Source: Tiliqua scincoides
Lineage: Eukaryota > Chordata > Lepidosauria > Squamata > Scincidae
Direction: 5' to 3'
Length of the DNA: 64,000 nt
Assembly: GCF_035046505.1 (NCBI RefSeq)
Contig: NC_089822.1
Location: 264,007,024-264,071,023 of the forward strand
Shown: piece by piece, positions 1 through 10,458 of the stretch
Position numbering within the stretch: position 1 is the stretch's first letter
Layout: each line of letters begins with the position of its first letter
The notes under the pieces: model-generated
Told to the model about the DNA's origin: nothing
The model's database searches: none
The model's input: the letters and a program-made list of their open reading frames with translations, nothing else
Position numbers and translations under genes: made by a program

Positions 1-473
1 AGGCCAATCCGGGAGTGACAATCCCTTCCACACTGGGAGCAAGTGCAGTCTGTCCCTGGTCTGTCTCCCTGGCTATGGGCCTTCCTTCTTTGCCTCTTAG
101 CCTCAGACTGTTGGCCAAGTGTCTCTTCAAACTGGGAAAGGCCATGCTGCGCAGCCTGCCTCCAAGCGGGCTGCTCAGAGGCCAGGGTTTCCCACCTGTT
201 GAGGTCCACTCCTAAGGCCTTCAGATCCCTCTTGCAGATGTCCTTGTATCGCAGCTGTGGTCTACCTGTAGGGCGCTTTCCTTGCACGAGTTCTCCATAG
301 AGGAGATCCTTTGGGATCCGCCCATCATCCATTCTCACGACATGACCGAGCCAACGCAGGCATCTGTTTCAGCAGTGCATACGTGCTAGGGATTCCAGCT
401 CGTTCCAGGACTATGCACTGCCTCCGATGCATCCTCGGCATCACCTGGCAGGACAAAGTTCCAAACAATACTG
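1..473 (-). mobile_element. LINE 3' end with inverted 5' segment
   Basis: This is a 5'-truncated non-LTR retrotransposon. The minus strand encodes the C-terminal end of a LINE polyprotein, including a cysteine/histidine finger (C-G-R-D-C-H-S-R-I-G-L type) seen whole in the copies at 494 and 49799. The 3' tail lies beyond the left edge. Bases about 414-473 are the same family in opposite orientation (they match the reverse complement of about 985-1045), which is the signature of twin priming. The LINE clade is not assigned with confidence. Confidence 0.8.
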
Positions 474-493
474 TATATTACAATAGTTGAGTT

Positions 494-1131
494 GTTGGCA
501 ACCTTCAGTCTCGAAAGACTATGGTATCGCGCTCTGAAAGGTGGTTCTGGAACAGGGTCTAGTGTGGCTGAAAAGGCCAATTCGGGAGTGACAATCCCTT
601 CCACACCAGGAGCAAGTGCAGGCTGTCCCTGGTCTGTCTCCCTGGCTATGGGCCTTCCTTCTTTGCCTCTTAGCCTCAGACTGTTGGCCAAGTGTCTCTT
701 CAAACTGGGAAAGGCCATGCTGCACAGCCTGCTTCCAAGCGGGCCACTCAGAGGCCAGGATTTCCCACTTGTTGAGGTCCACTCCTAAGGCCTTCAGATC
801 CCTCTTGCAGATGTCCTTGTATTGCAGCTGTGGTCTACCTGTAGGGCGCTTTCCTTGCACGAGTTCTCCATAGAGGAGATCCTTTGGGATCCGGCCATCA
901 TCCATTCTCACAACATGACCGAGCCAACGCAGGCGTCTCTGTTTCAGCAGTGCATACATGCTAGGGATTCCAGCATGTTCCAGGACTGTGTTGTTTGTAA
1001 CTTTGTCCTGCCAGGTGATGCCGAGAATGCGTCGGAGGCAGCGCATGTGGAAAGCGTTCAGTTTCCTCTCCTGTTGTGAGCGAAGAGTCCATGACTCGCT
1101 GCAGTACAGAAGTATCGCAGTATTATAATAA
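494..1131 (-). mobile_element. LINE 3' end, longest copy of this family
   Basis: The minus strand reads without a stop for about 200 codons: a post-reverse-transcriptase region (L-L-Y-x-S-E-S-W-T-L, then L-R-R-I-L-G-I-T-W, then R-L-R-W-L-G-H-V-V-R-M) followed by a C-terminal Cys/His finger (C-S-W-C-G-R-D-C-H-S-R-I-G-L-F-S-H). The 3' tail begins GTTGGCAACCTTCAGTCTCG as read on the plus strand. The element is truncated before the reverse transcriptase core, so it is dead. The same tail is used by the 5S-derived SINEs at 8631 and 38358 and by the deletion derivatives at 41970 and 43520. Confidence 0.85.
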
Positions 1132-1421
1132 ATATAATAAGAACATTTGGGGGGGGGAACTAATTTGATCACACATCAGATCAGATAACAAAGCATAATT
1201 CAAAAGGCCATGAGGGAGGAGGGAATTATGTAATTGAGGTGCTACTATGGAGAAGGCTCACCCTCACACCACCATCCCTCTGACTTAAGGAGGAAGAGTG
1301 GCACTTGTAGGAGAGCCCCCACTGATGACCTAAGAGGATGGGCTGGAATGTGTGGGAGAAGGCGGACCCTCAGTTAACCTGGACCCAAACCATGATTCAG
1401 ATTCTCTCCCTATGTCAGCAG

Positions 1422-2419
1422 GTGATGAAAAGCATTGTGAGGAGGGGAAGAACCATTTGGAAAACTCCAGGGAACTGCAGTCATATTGGATGCTGTCAGA
1501 AAGACCTATGCCAGATATTTCCCAGCGCTCTGATCAGGGAGCAGCATCTGTGAGCCAGCAGGTCAACTGGCCAGGTAATGAAGATGGCCATTATCAACCG
1601 GTCTATGAGCACCTTGATGAAAGAGTTCCTTGTTCCAGAATCCTCAAAGGTGGGAGAGAGAAGACGTGCCTTCTGTGTGGGAAAGTCTTTAGATGGAAAG
1701 CTGAACTCATTGCTCACGAAAGGATGCACACCGGGGAGAAGCCATATGAGTGCTTAGACTGCGGCCGAAGCTTCAGCTACAAATCGCGCCTTATCGCCCA
1801 TAAGAAAATGCACACGGGGGAGAAGCCGTACAAATGCCCTGACTGCGGGAAAAGCTTCAGTCGGCAGCCCCACCTGATTGCGCATGAGCGAGTGCACACG
1901 GGAGAGAAACCGTTCGCGTGCCCTGAATGTGGAAGGAGCTTCAGTGACAGGTCCAATTTAAATACGCACAAAAGAACCCATACGGGAGAACGACCGTACC
2001 GATGTTCACATTGTGGGAAAACCTTCAGTCAGAGCTCAACCTGTATGAAACACGAGAGGATCCATACGGGAGAGAAACCGTATAAATGCTTGATCTGTGG
2101 GAAAAGCTTCTGTCAAAGGTCGCAGCTGATTAACCACGAGAGAATCCATACGGGAGAGAAACCGTATAAATGCTCAGTTTGCGGGAAAGAGTTTAGCCGG
2201 AGAACAGACCTCGTGACGCATCAGAGGAGGCACACAGGGGAGAAACCGTACAAATGTTTGGAGTGTGGAAGAAGTTTCAGTGCGGGGTCGAGTCTCAATG
2301 AACATAAGAGAACCCATGCAGGAGAGAGAGCGCACCAATACGCAAGTGGTGGGAATTTCTCTCCAATTTCAGACTGTATAAAACATGAAAGAATCCACAG
2401 CCAAGAAAACACTTTTTAA
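1422..2419 (+). CDS. Gene A: zinc-finger exon of a C2H2 (SCAN-ZNF family) protein, partial gene
   Basis: This is the terminal coding exon of a nuclear DNA-binding protein. A 3' splice site ends at 1421 (pyrimidine-rich GATTCTCTCCCTATGTCAG then CAG) and opens in phase 1, exactly as in the four complete genes here. It encodes about 332 residues: an acidic leader, then eight complete C2H2 fingers joined by TGEKPY linkers, then a ninth that has lost both cysteines (A-S-G-G in place of C-x-x-C-G). Base-contact residues at helix positions -1, 3, 6 read WEA, YRA, RHA, DNT, QTK, QQN, RDT, ASE. No SCAN or linker exon lies upstream in the window, so the 5' part is off the left edge. Paralogy to the neighbouring SCAN genes is inferred from splice phase, acceptor sequence and leader; a SCAN domain itself is not seen. 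Confidence 0.88.
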
Positions 2420-3192
2420 TGCACTAAGAGATGCATTAAATGCTCTGTGCTCTTTTTCATGCAGAAGGTACCACATCCAATCAGTAGCAGCATCTCCAGG
2501 GAACCACCCTAGGAAAGAACTCTGGCTGAAACCACAGGTAGCACAGACAATATTGACCGATGGTCTGACTCCAAATAAGGCAGACTCTTGGGTGGGATCT
2601 GGGGCTACGTGTGTACTCCGCACATTGTACAGTGCTTTTCAACCTGTTTGCTGCGGCACATTGGTATACAAGGAAAGCTCTGCAGGTTTGTCAAAAGTCA
2701 GTTGCCCTAGAAACAGAGCTGCAGAATCTGGTCTCCTGGAAGCCGAAACTGACATCACAAGACCATAGAGTAGTAGACCATGGAGATCAGCGTGTCATGA
2801 GAAAAAAAATGTTGAAAATGGCTGCCATGGAAAGCCATGGCAAAGCAAAGCAAAATTCTATGCAAACTGAACAAATTTGCAGGTGTTTTATTTGACACTG
2901 TGGGTTCTGCTTTGATATTTAAGCCTTGCCCTCTGCACCCCCACCCACAAAACGTATTCAGCATCTCTATGCGTCCTGTGTACTGACTCAGACTCTCTGG
3001 CCATCTCACTCAGTGGTGCTTGTGCAAGACCAGCACAGGCTCACCAAGGTTCATTTTCAGCCCAACTTGGAAATGCCAAGGATTAAATAAGGTATTTGGG
3101 GGGGGGGGGGGGAATCTGTTGCCCAGTTAATCATGGTGCCTTTTAGTCAATCACCTTTTTGTAATTGATTAATCCAGAAAATTCATGACTTA
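2420..3192. other. Noncoding 3' flank of gene A
   Basis: Likely 3' untranslated and downstream sequence of gene A. No close AATAAA is seen; the first reasonable one is at 3863-3868. A run of about 13 G at 3098-3111 is present. No gene recognised. Confidence 0.4.
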
Positions 3193-3371
3193 GGGCCCAA
3201 TCCCATCTAACTTTCCAGCACTGAGGCAGCCACACCAACAGGGCATGTGCTGCATCCTGCATTGGGGGTGCAACCATGGAGGCCTGTTCAAGTTAAGGAT
3301 ACGTTTGTTCCCTTACCTCAGGGCTGCATGGTGGTTGCATTGCACCTGGTAAGTTGAATAGGACTGGGCCC
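3193..3371. mobile_element. Harbinger-like MITE, copy 1
   Basis: A 179 bp element with terminal inverted repeats (GGGCCCAATCCCATCTAACT at the left, its near complement ending ACTGGGCCC at the right) flanked by TTA on both sides (3190-3192 and 3372-3374). A second copy with the same ends is at 50550-50726. A 3-bp target duplication of T-N-A type fits the PIF/Harbinger superfamily; the family assignment is inference. Confidence 0.65.
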
Positions 3372-3374
3372 TTA

Positions 3375-5263
3375 AACACTTTATGATTTAATTGCCAGCT
3401 ACTCTGCAGGCCATACACAGTGACTGTCCCAAACTGGTAAGTTGGCTGCCACTAAGATCCGTCAGAGGGTGTCGGAAAAAGAGCAATGTATGGACTTCCT
3501 AGGGTGTCCTTACTTAGGAGAGTTTAGATCTCTGTGATATAGAACCCTGTGTTAATTGAAGTCATTGTTAGATTCTACACAGTTAACCTTAAAAACACAA
3601 ACATCTCACTCGCCTTCTATTTCTTGCCTGAAAACAAGAGATGGCAATGCCACACTGACCTTTATTAGATTCTGGATTGGCCATCTGTAAGTTTGTAGTT
3701 TTGATCACTTTCTCCATATATTTCTTTTTTGTAAAATGTCTCCATATATTCCTTTTTCGTAAAATGACATGACATTGCTTTCACAATAAGTATCACAAAG
3801 ATTTTGCTTTTTTATATCTGTATTTTTAGATTCATTTTGTTATTAAAAAATAGAGAACACTTAATAAAAAATTAAAACAATAACAGAAACGGCACAGTCT
3901 CTGCTATTATTTGACTTGCTAAAATAGATAAATACATGGTACTTTACAGAACAAGATAATAGATTGCTACCCTGAGAGTCTACAATTAAGATTTTAACAC
4001 TAAGGGAGAGAATTGAGGAAAAGGAGAAGAGGGTAAAAACTGGAAGGATATACAGTTCAGTGACATGTACATAAGACTTTGAGCCTGTTCCTATCCATTC
4101 CCCTGCACCAAAATGACTACCGCTGCATTCTGTAGGGGGTGGGGATGACATTTGTTCTCTTACCAAGGGGTAAGCTTCTACAGTGCGGGGGGTGGTGGTC
4201 CTACTTAGACCAGTGCCAGTGAATTCACTGGCACAGGTATGCATTGACTCAGAACAGTGGATCGGGCCCAGGGAGGGAGTTAGGCCGTCACTGCCGCCAA
4301 ACCTGCCCCATTCCTGGATTTGAAAGGGGGATGGGGTGTTTTTCCTTGGGGAGGGGCTGTAGCTCAATGAGTCCATTCTTTGAATGAAGATTGTATCATA
4401 GGGTTCAGTATATGGCATCACCACCAGAGTTGGAAAAGACCCCTGCCCAAACCCCTGAATAGCTACTACAGTCAACATAGAAAGTACTATGGTCTACAGA
4501 GCATGAAAATAGAGAACCTCATCTGTGCCCCCCAGATGAAGAGTGAGAGGAAAATACAATTAATACTAAGTGATACATGCAAGCTCGTTTTCATATCCCC
4601 CAACCTTTCACTGACAAAATAGTTTGCGGCAAGTTTGACAAACAAGTTTGCAGCACCCTGGTTTTTGAAACAAGTGTTCCCCAAGTCCTCCCCACCCTGG
4701 TACCTCATGTTGTGGAATGTGCTACCCTTTTATTCGCTCCATTTTATTTTTTAATTCTTCTCCACTGATTAAGACACTGTGGCTCCTGCTGCATCCTATG
4801 GTGGGGGGGCAGTGGCATAGGTCTCCTCTAGGTAAGGGGACAATATCTGGGGGTAAACCTCCATGGCGCATGGGGGGGCACTACTTGGACCTATGCTTGC
4901 TAAATAACTGACACAGGTCCACACGGCCCTGCACAGTGGGATCATGTCTGGGAAGGGGGTTAAGAATCCATAGCTGCCACGCCACTGAACCCATCCCCTT
5001 CCCAGACCCAATCTGCCCATCCCCAGCCCCCCTCCCCATCCACTTTTGCCCCCTCCCTGCCCCTGCTCCAACCTCCCTCCCACCCTTCTGCCTTACCTGT
5101 TGACTTACCTGCTCCAGCAAGAGGTGAGAGATGTAACGATGCGGGCAGGAAGACACAGGTCTTCCCACCAGCCCTTCCGGCAGCACACTTGAGTAGCGCA
5201 CTGTCAGAGCACCTTTTGCAACTGGTGTTCAGTGCCAGAAGGAAGGATGTTAGCTTTTTCCAG
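3375..5263. other. Unassigned noncoding stretch
   Basis: AT-rich DNA without recognisable genes. It includes a short imperfect tandem duplication near 3713-3770 (tccatatatt followed by ttt and gtaaaatg, twice) and a possible gene A polyadenylation signal AATAAA at 3863-3868. Reading frames across it have no family motifs. Confidence 0.4.
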
Positions 5264-5344
5264 TTAAACCATTTCTGCCCAGGGTTGCATATACACAACA
5301 GGGACCAAATGTGTACACCTGTGGGCCAGGCAAAAATGGGTTAA
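5264..5344. mobile_element. TTAA-flanked MITE, copy 1
   Basis: A 73 bp core (5268-5340) between two TTAA tetranucleotides. Ends are inverted repeats (ACCATTTCTGCCCA and the complement of its right end CAAAAATGGG). Five copies occur in this window at 5264, 10378, 23393, 35967 and 43264. TTAA targets are characteristic of piggyBac-type transposases, so this is a candidate piggyBac MITE. Confidence 0.7.
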
Positions 5345-5882
5345 AGAACAACCTAGTGACCCTATGTTGGGTGATCAACAGTTCCGACATGCTGCATACC
5401 TCTGCGCCTGCAAGGTGTGGCACAGCAGGCCACACACTACATGTGCTGTCCAAGCATCATTTCACAGGGCCTAGCACAAACCTGTAATGTAGCCACTGTC
5501 TTGTGTGGTTTGCAAGATAGACTATGGTTCTCCTCTTCCATTGGTGCTGACTGCTGTAAAGTACATTGTCTATATAGGGGCTCAGCCTCTCTGTCTTTCA
5601 GGGCAGCCCAAGATCTTCTGGTTTCTCAGACAGGGTGCCAAATGCCCCCGTACCCGTGCCTGAAGCTTCCATTCCAATCCAGAATGGCACTAAAGAAGGG
5701 ACCAAGGAGGGAGCAGAGGCCACTGAGATAACTGCCTCAAGTTTCCCTTATGGCTCGCTGTGCTCTCCCTGGACCGGGTCACCAACTCCCTGTTCAGAAT
5801 CTGTTGTTTATTCAGAACTGAGTAAGCTGCTTTTCATGGGCACCGCCATGGCAAGCAAGATTTGGGCACAGTGCACAAATAA

Positions 5883-6290
5883 GAACATAAGAAGAGACCC
5901 GCTGGATCAGGCCAAAGGCCCCTCTAGTCCAGCTTCCTGCATCTCACAGCGGCCCACCGGATGCCTCAGGGAGCACACAAGACAACAAGAGACCTGCATC
6001 CTGGTGCCCTCCCTTGCACCTGGCATTCAGCCTACTTCTAAAATCTGGAGGCTGTACAAACACATCATGGCTTGTAACCCGTGATTGATTTTACCTTCAA
6101 AATTCTGTCCAGTCTCTTTTGAAAGGCATCCAGGCTAGATGCCATTGCCACATCCTGTGGCAAGGAGTTCCACAGACTAATTGCATGTACATACCCATCA
6201 TGGCTTGTAACCTGTGATGGATTTTTCTTCCAGAAATTTGTCCAATCCACTTTTAAAGGTGTCCAGACCAGATGCCATCACCACATCATA
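5883..6290 (-). mobile_element. CR1 LINE 3' end, with tandem internal repeat
   Basis: Minus-strand CR1 3' fragment; it starts AAGAACATAAGAAGAG, the complement of the TTCTTATG terminal units. The coding tail (S-L-W-N-S-L-P-Q-D-V-A, then L-D-A-F-Q-K-R-L-D) appears twice, at about 6090-6180 and 6190-6285, so the unit is partly duplicated. Confidence 0.8.
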
Positions 6291-6792
6291 AGAACATAAG
6301 AACAGCCCTGCTGGATCAGGCCATAGTTCCATCTAGTCCAGCTTCCTGTATCTCACAGTGGCCCACCAAGTGCCCCAGGGAGCACACCAGATAATAAGAC
6401 ACCTGCATCCTGGTGCCCTCCCTTGCATCTGGCATTCTGACATAGCCCATTTCTAAAATCAGGAGGTTGCACATACAGGTCTTATAACCTGTAATGGATT
6501 TTTCTTCCAGAAATTTGTCCAATCTCCTTTTAAAGGCATCTAGGCCAGACGCCATCACCACATCCTGTGGCAAGGAGTTCCACAGACTAATTGCATGCAC
6601 ACACCCATCACGGCTTTTAACGTGTGATGGATTTTTCCTCCATAAATTTGTCCAGTTCCCTTTTAAAGGCATCCAGACCCGATGCCAACACCACATCCTG
6701 TGGCAAGGAGTTCCACAGGGGTTGGTGAAAGAAATATTTTCTTTTGCCACCCAATTTTAGTGGGTGTCCCCTGGTGGTTCTGGTGTTGTGTG
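6291..6792 (-). mobile_element. CR1 LINE 3' end, second copy
   Basis: A second CR1 3' end begins directly at 6291 (CATAAGAACATAAGAACAG). The segment that contains GTTCCACAGACTAATTGCAT is again repeated in tandem (about 6480-6600 and 6605-6725) before the copy runs on to the GTGTCCCCTGGT region. Dead fragment. Confidence 0.8.
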
Positions 6793-7054
6793 CATGGAAT
6801 GGATTGCACCGCCAGCCACATCAAGAGTAGGACAGTGGAAGAGAGCCCGCGTTGCAGCAAAGCAGCCACCCCATCAAGCACAGTCTGTCCTGCTCCCTGC
6901 CACCAGGAGTGTCGAGCTTCCAACTGCAGCCGGAAGCCTGGGAGGCGCGTGCGACAACCTTATCTCTATGGGCGGCCTTCCATTGGGTGCCTGAAGTTCA
7001 GGCTGCTGTGCGGCTCCCAGCGGGGTGGTTTTCTTCCCCTTCTCGACCTCTATG
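6793..7054. other. GC-rich, CpG-bearing 5' region of gene B
   Basis: GC-rich sequence with several CpGs, an inverted CCAAT box (ATTGG, 6982-6986) and an ETS-like GCCGGAAG near 6930. It directly precedes the conserved block at 7055 and lies 3.7 kb upstream of the gene B SCAN exon. A minus-strand reading frame of about 126 codons crosses it and the next feature but matches no family I know. Best reading is promoter or first exon of gene B. Confidence 0.4.
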
Positions 7055-7112
7055 ACCACTTCCTCTTTCTTCTGCTCAGGGAAAGGCGAGTGCAGTTTGA
7101 ATTTCCCAGGCG
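7055..7112 (+). promoter_or_regulatory. Conserved SCAN-ZNF promoter block, gene B
   Basis: Sense-strand order CCACTTCC, CTTCTGCTC, GGGAAAG, then TTTGAATTTCCCA. The same order occurs upstream of gene C (22351) and gene E (59605, minus). CACTTCC is the complement of the ETS core GGAAGTG and TTTGAA resembles a CHR element. Promoter or exon 1 function is inference from position and conservation. Confidence 0.5.
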
Positions 7113-7440
7113 CGGCTGGGGCTGGATGGAAGGGGCAGGAGCGGGGACCAGGGCAGCTGTTGCACTGGAGATGCCTCTCCCAGCTCTGCACCTCGATGAG
7201 GACTAGCGCCTTGCTCTGCAGCAAAGCACAGGTTGGTAGGCACAGTGCTTGCAAGGGGAGAGCCCAGCGCTGGAGGCTTCTCTGCTCTCCCCTACGTGCA
7301 ACAGCGTTGCTTGCAGCTTCCTAAGAAGCCACCAGCAGTAATAAGACTTTGATATCTTATTCCAAAGCCCAGCTTTGTGTGAGAGAGAGTTCTGTTGTGT
7401 TGTGTTGTGTTTATTGATTGTTCTGAATAGGATGAATAAA
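7113..7440 (+). other. Probable gene B first exon or leader flank
   Basis: GC-rich to about 7330, then a GTGTT-repeat (about 7393-7410) and an AATAAA at 7432-7437. The part just after the conserved block (GGCTGGGGCTGGATGG) resembles the matching flank of gene E. No certain donor site chosen. Confidence 0.3.
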
Positions 7441-7504
7441 AATACTTGTACCTGCAGTGGGGATGTATGTGTGTGTGTGTGTCATAGATCAGTGGTAGAC
7501 CATG

Positions 7505-8235
7505 TATCCTAAGAGCATCAGAAGAGCCCCACTGGATCAGGCCGAAGGGGGTCTTCCTTTGGATAGGATCGTAGCCTTACTCCCTAGTTAAAAACATAAG
7601 AGTCTCACTGGACAGGCCAAAGGGGCCATCTAGTCCAGCTTCCTGGATCTCACAGTGGCCCACACCTGATGCTGCAGGAAGCACACAAGACAGCAAGAGG
7701 TCTGCATCCTGGTGCCCTCCCTTGCATCTGGCATTCTGAGGTAGTCTGCTATTAAAACCCGGAGCTTGCATATACACATCAGGCCAAAGGCCCATCTAGT
7801 TCAGCTACTTGTGTCTCACAGTGTCCCACCAGATGCCTCCGGGAACCCCCAAAGACAACAAGAGTCCTGTATCCTAGTGCCCTCTCTTGCATCTGACATT
7901 CTGAGGTAGCCTACTTCCAAAACCAGGTGGTTGCACTTACCCATCACAGCTTGTAACCCGTGATGGACTTTTACTCCAGAAATTTGTCCATTCCCTTTTT
8001 AAAGACATCTAGACCAGAGGCCATCGTGACATCTGATGGCAAGGAGTTCCAAAGACTAATTACACACTAGGTAAAGAAATGTTTTCTTTGGTCTGTTCTA
8101 ACTCTCCGGACAGTCAATTTTAGTGGATGTCCCCTGGTTCTGGTGTTGTGTGAGAGGGAAAAGAATGTCTCTCTATCCACTCGAACCACCCTTTTCATAA
8201 TTTTGTAGGTCTCAGGCATGTATCCCTGGCTTGCA
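7505..8235 (-). mobile_element. CR1 LINE 3' fragments
   Basis: Three joined minus-strand CR1 pieces start near 7505, 7590 and 7780 (each with CACTGGATCAGGCC or CTGGACAGGCC followed by CATCTAGT). The last runs inward as far as the ATTTTGTAGGTCTCAGGCAT region of the ORF2 tail. At 7993-8010 it preserves the site ccctttttaaagacatct that is interrupted by a TTAA MITE in the copy at 43030. Confidence 0.8.
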
Positions 8236-8265
8236 GATAGTCCCAGGTTCAGGTTGCAATTCTAT

Positions 8266-8410
8266 CAGCCTGAGAAGGGACATTTGCCTTCCTCTTAGTG
8301 CTGGAGACAGATCATAGCTAGATTTACTTCTCTCCTTCCCACCCCAAAAATACCAGAAGGGTCATTATTGCATCTTTGCATCAAATAGACTTCAGTTCCA
8401 CCTGCAGTTC
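8266..8410. repeat. Unnamed dispersed repeat, copy 1
   Basis: It begins CAGCCTGAGAAGGGACATTT and ends near ACTTCAGTTCCACCTGCAG. The same sequence recurs at 8942-9045 and continues at 9335-9365, the second copy being split by about 290 bp of other DNA. Confidence 0.6.
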
Positions 8411-8434
8411 CACCTCTTAAGACTTACTGATTTT

Positions 8435-8519
8435 AGGGCTATAGCATACTTACTTGGGAATAACCCCGATTGACTGTAATGGAACTTACTTCTGAGTAAC
8501 CATGCATAGGATTGGGTTG
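8435..8519. repeat. Short palindromic dispersed repeat
   Basis: Carries ACTTACTTCTGAGTAACCAT and GGATTGGGTTG. Related copies are at 20214-20306, 46846-47012 (two), and pieces at 44890-44945 and 57505-57552. Ends are loosely inverted (GCAATCC / GGATTG), so it may be a MITE. Name unknown. Confidence 0.5.
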
Positions 8520-8628
8520 TCAACCACCTGCATCTCTAGTTAAGGGGATCTCAGGAAGGGGGCTAACAAAGACATGCATCCCCCCCTTCCGCTTTGGAGA
8601 CCTTGGAGCTGCCATTCAGAATAGGGAT
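8520..8628. repeat. Fragment of tRNA-type SINE body
   Basis: The phrase GCATCTCTAGTTAAGGGGAT followed by CTCAG is like the body of a common squamate tRNA-derived SINE; the tRNA part is not present here. Confidence 0.35.
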
Positions 8629-8630
8629 TG

Positions 8631-8775
8631 GTTGGCAACCTTCAGTCTCGAAAGACTATGGTATAAGCCTACAGCACTTGGTATTCCCAGGTGGTCTCCC
8701 ATCCAAGTACTAACCAAGCCTGACCCTGCTTAGCTTCCAAGATCAGGCATGTGCAGGGTAACAGTTGCTGCAGGA
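8631..8775 (-). mobile_element. 5S rRNA-derived SINE
   Basis: On the minus strand, a 5S rRNA-like body (CTTGGATGGGAGACCACCTG then GGAATACC and TGCTGTAGGCTT) is joined at its 3' end to the LINE tail ATACCATAGTCTTTCGAGAC. The 5S internal promoter region is damaged by a small deletion near 8740-8760. It is a SINE copy and not a 5S gene. Confidence 0.8.
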
Positions 8776-8941
8776 CGGATCAAAGGTCTGACCGAGTAGG
8801 GGTCTGTTCCCTGTGTTCATCATTTGCAACTTTGTGAGCTCCTAAAGGTCCCAGCTCATAAAATGCAGAAGAGCTGGGAGAGGAACCTTCTGCCTAGGAC
8901 CTTGGAGAGTTACAGACAAGCTTCTCTTTACTTCTGCTACC

Positions 8942-9365
8942 AGCCTGAGAAAGGACACTTCCCTTCCTCTTAGTGCTGGAGGCAGTTAACAGTTAGATTT
9001 ATTTCTCTCCTACCTACCCAAAAATACCAGAAGGGCCATTGCTGTATTTATTTTATTATTTATTAAAGTATTTATATACCACCTTTCTCAAAGACTCATA
9101 GACTTGAGTCACATAGGATCAAGGTGGTTTATGTAGGCAGACTGACCATATACCCTGTTGTTTGTTTTTTTTCAAATGGGGTTTTTACAAGTGTTATTCA
9201 ATGAGAGAAACTTCATCGAACCCTCCATTTCTCAGATGTTGCACCTTCATGGTGCAATCTTTGTCCTGACTGCACATTTCTTGCGCTTTCCAAGCTTCCA
9301 CATTGCTGAATTGCTGTTGACGGTCTTACTTTTGTATCCAACAGACCTCAGTTCAACCTGCAATT
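8942..9365. repeat. Unnamed dispersed repeat, copy 2, interrupted
   Basis: 8942-9045 repeats 8266-8370 (CAGCCTGAGAAAGGACACTT; AAAAATACCAGAAGGGCCAT). The remainder of the unit reappears at 9335-9365. Between them lies a TATTTATATACCACC-type repeat (9052-9140) and unassigned sequence. Confidence 0.55.
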
Positions 9366-9374
9366 TATTTTCTG

Positions 9375-9858
9375 CCTGGGAGAGTCTAATGAATGCTTAA
9401 TCCCTCCTCCTGCACCCCATCTTAAGACAGTTTCTGACATTTGGGTGTCAACCAGACCTGGCCTGTCTGTAAGGCTGTTGCCCGAGCAGCAGGTTGCTGG
9501 CAGGGGTGTCCACCTCTGTCCACCCTCTTGCTTCCACCGATCCACCTCCCCCTCATTACCTAGATTGGAACAGGAAGAGGGGAACATTGCAGAAGAGGAA
9601 GTGTGGAGGAGAGGAGAGTGGTGGGCTAGAGTGTCTTCATCAAGGCTGGACGTTCTGCCAAACAATGGGGTGGAAGGAGTAGAGAAAAAAGAGGCTGGGC
9701 AGATGTTGAAGCTGGCCCAAGAGTTCCTGCACTGCAGATATTGCCATATACTGCCCCTGCGTACCTGGTGGTATGTCGGCCTCCATTCCTCCCACTCCCT
9801 GGATTGGAAGAGGGAGATGAAGTAGAAGTGCGGAAGAGATGAGAGTGGTGGGCTAGAA
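9375..9858. repeat. Unnamed interspersed repeat (GGAAGTGTGGAGGAGAGG type)
   Basis: It carries GAAGTGTGGAGGAGAGGAGA and GTGGGCTAGAG. Relatives are at 25625, 34605, 37070, 40275 and 55265. Better copies end in GGGCCGGCC(C)TG, which resembles a hAT-type terminus. It contains the target site of the hAT MITE at 9859. Confidence 0.5.
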
Positions 9859-10030
9859 CAGCCATTCGCAACCTTTTCGGCTCCCCTTAGGAGCTCATCT
9901 CAGGTTTCAGCCCTCTCCCCTGTCAAACAATGATATAACATGAACAGATAAACAAAAACATTTATTGTTTTCAGTTTTCAGTCTGTGAGGGTCCTCCAGG
10001 GGGCCTTATGGCTCCCACTGAGAATGGCTG
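9859..10030. mobile_element. hAT-type MITE with 8-bp target duplication
   Basis: The 172 bp element starts CAGCCATTCGCAACC and ends GAGAATGGCTG, with GGCTAGAA (9851-9858) and GGCTAGCA (10031-10038) on its flanks: an 8-bp duplication with one mismatch. It is nested in the preceding repeat. Confidence 0.65.
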
Positions 10031-10377
10031 GGCTAGCACATTGGTTTCTTGCAGTACCAGGCTTCTTCCTGTGTTTCTATGTATTTTCAGGACATAGAAG
10101 AGGTTTATAAAATTGTGCGCGTTGTGGAGAACTGTTGAGAAGGCATGTTCCTGCTGCTGCCTTTATCTGGTTAGAAACATTTGCTTACTGGTGTTCTTTT
10201 CTTTAACATTGATTTATTTAGTTTCAGATTTGATTTTCAGTGGTGAATTGTCTTTTAATTTTGTTTTCATTGTAAAAAGCCTTGGGACCGGGTGAGAAAA
10301 TCAAATAGGTTACCTGACAGAGATTGGCCCAGAGCCTAACAGTGAAGTGTGACCGTGTCGGACTCAAGTACCGTGAA

Positions 10378-10458
10378 TTAAGCCATTTCTGCCCAACGTT
10401 GCATATACGCAACAGGGATCAAATGTGTACACCCGTGGGCTGGCCAAAAATGGGTTAA
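10378..10458. mobile_element. TTAA-flanked MITE, copy 2
   Basis: 73 bp core (10382-10454) between perfect TTAA repeats; ends GCCATTTCTGCCCA and CAAAAATGGG; internal palindrome GTTGCATATACGCAAC. It sits about 290 bp upstream of the gene B SCAN exon. Confidence 0.75.

Noticed and set aside
15-1079. Many plus-strand frames beginning M-Q-S-V-P-G-L-S-P-W
   Set aside because: They are antisense to the LINE coding end and recur at every copy of that LINE.
3861-4478. 205-codon minus-strand frame
   Set aside because: No domain, no splice context and AT-rich surroundings; judged chance.
6682-7254. Protein genes on either strand (174 and 126 codons)
   Set aside because: The plus frame starts in antisense CR1; the minus frame has no recognisable domain and covers the probable promoter of gene B. 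A retained exon cannot be fully excluded.
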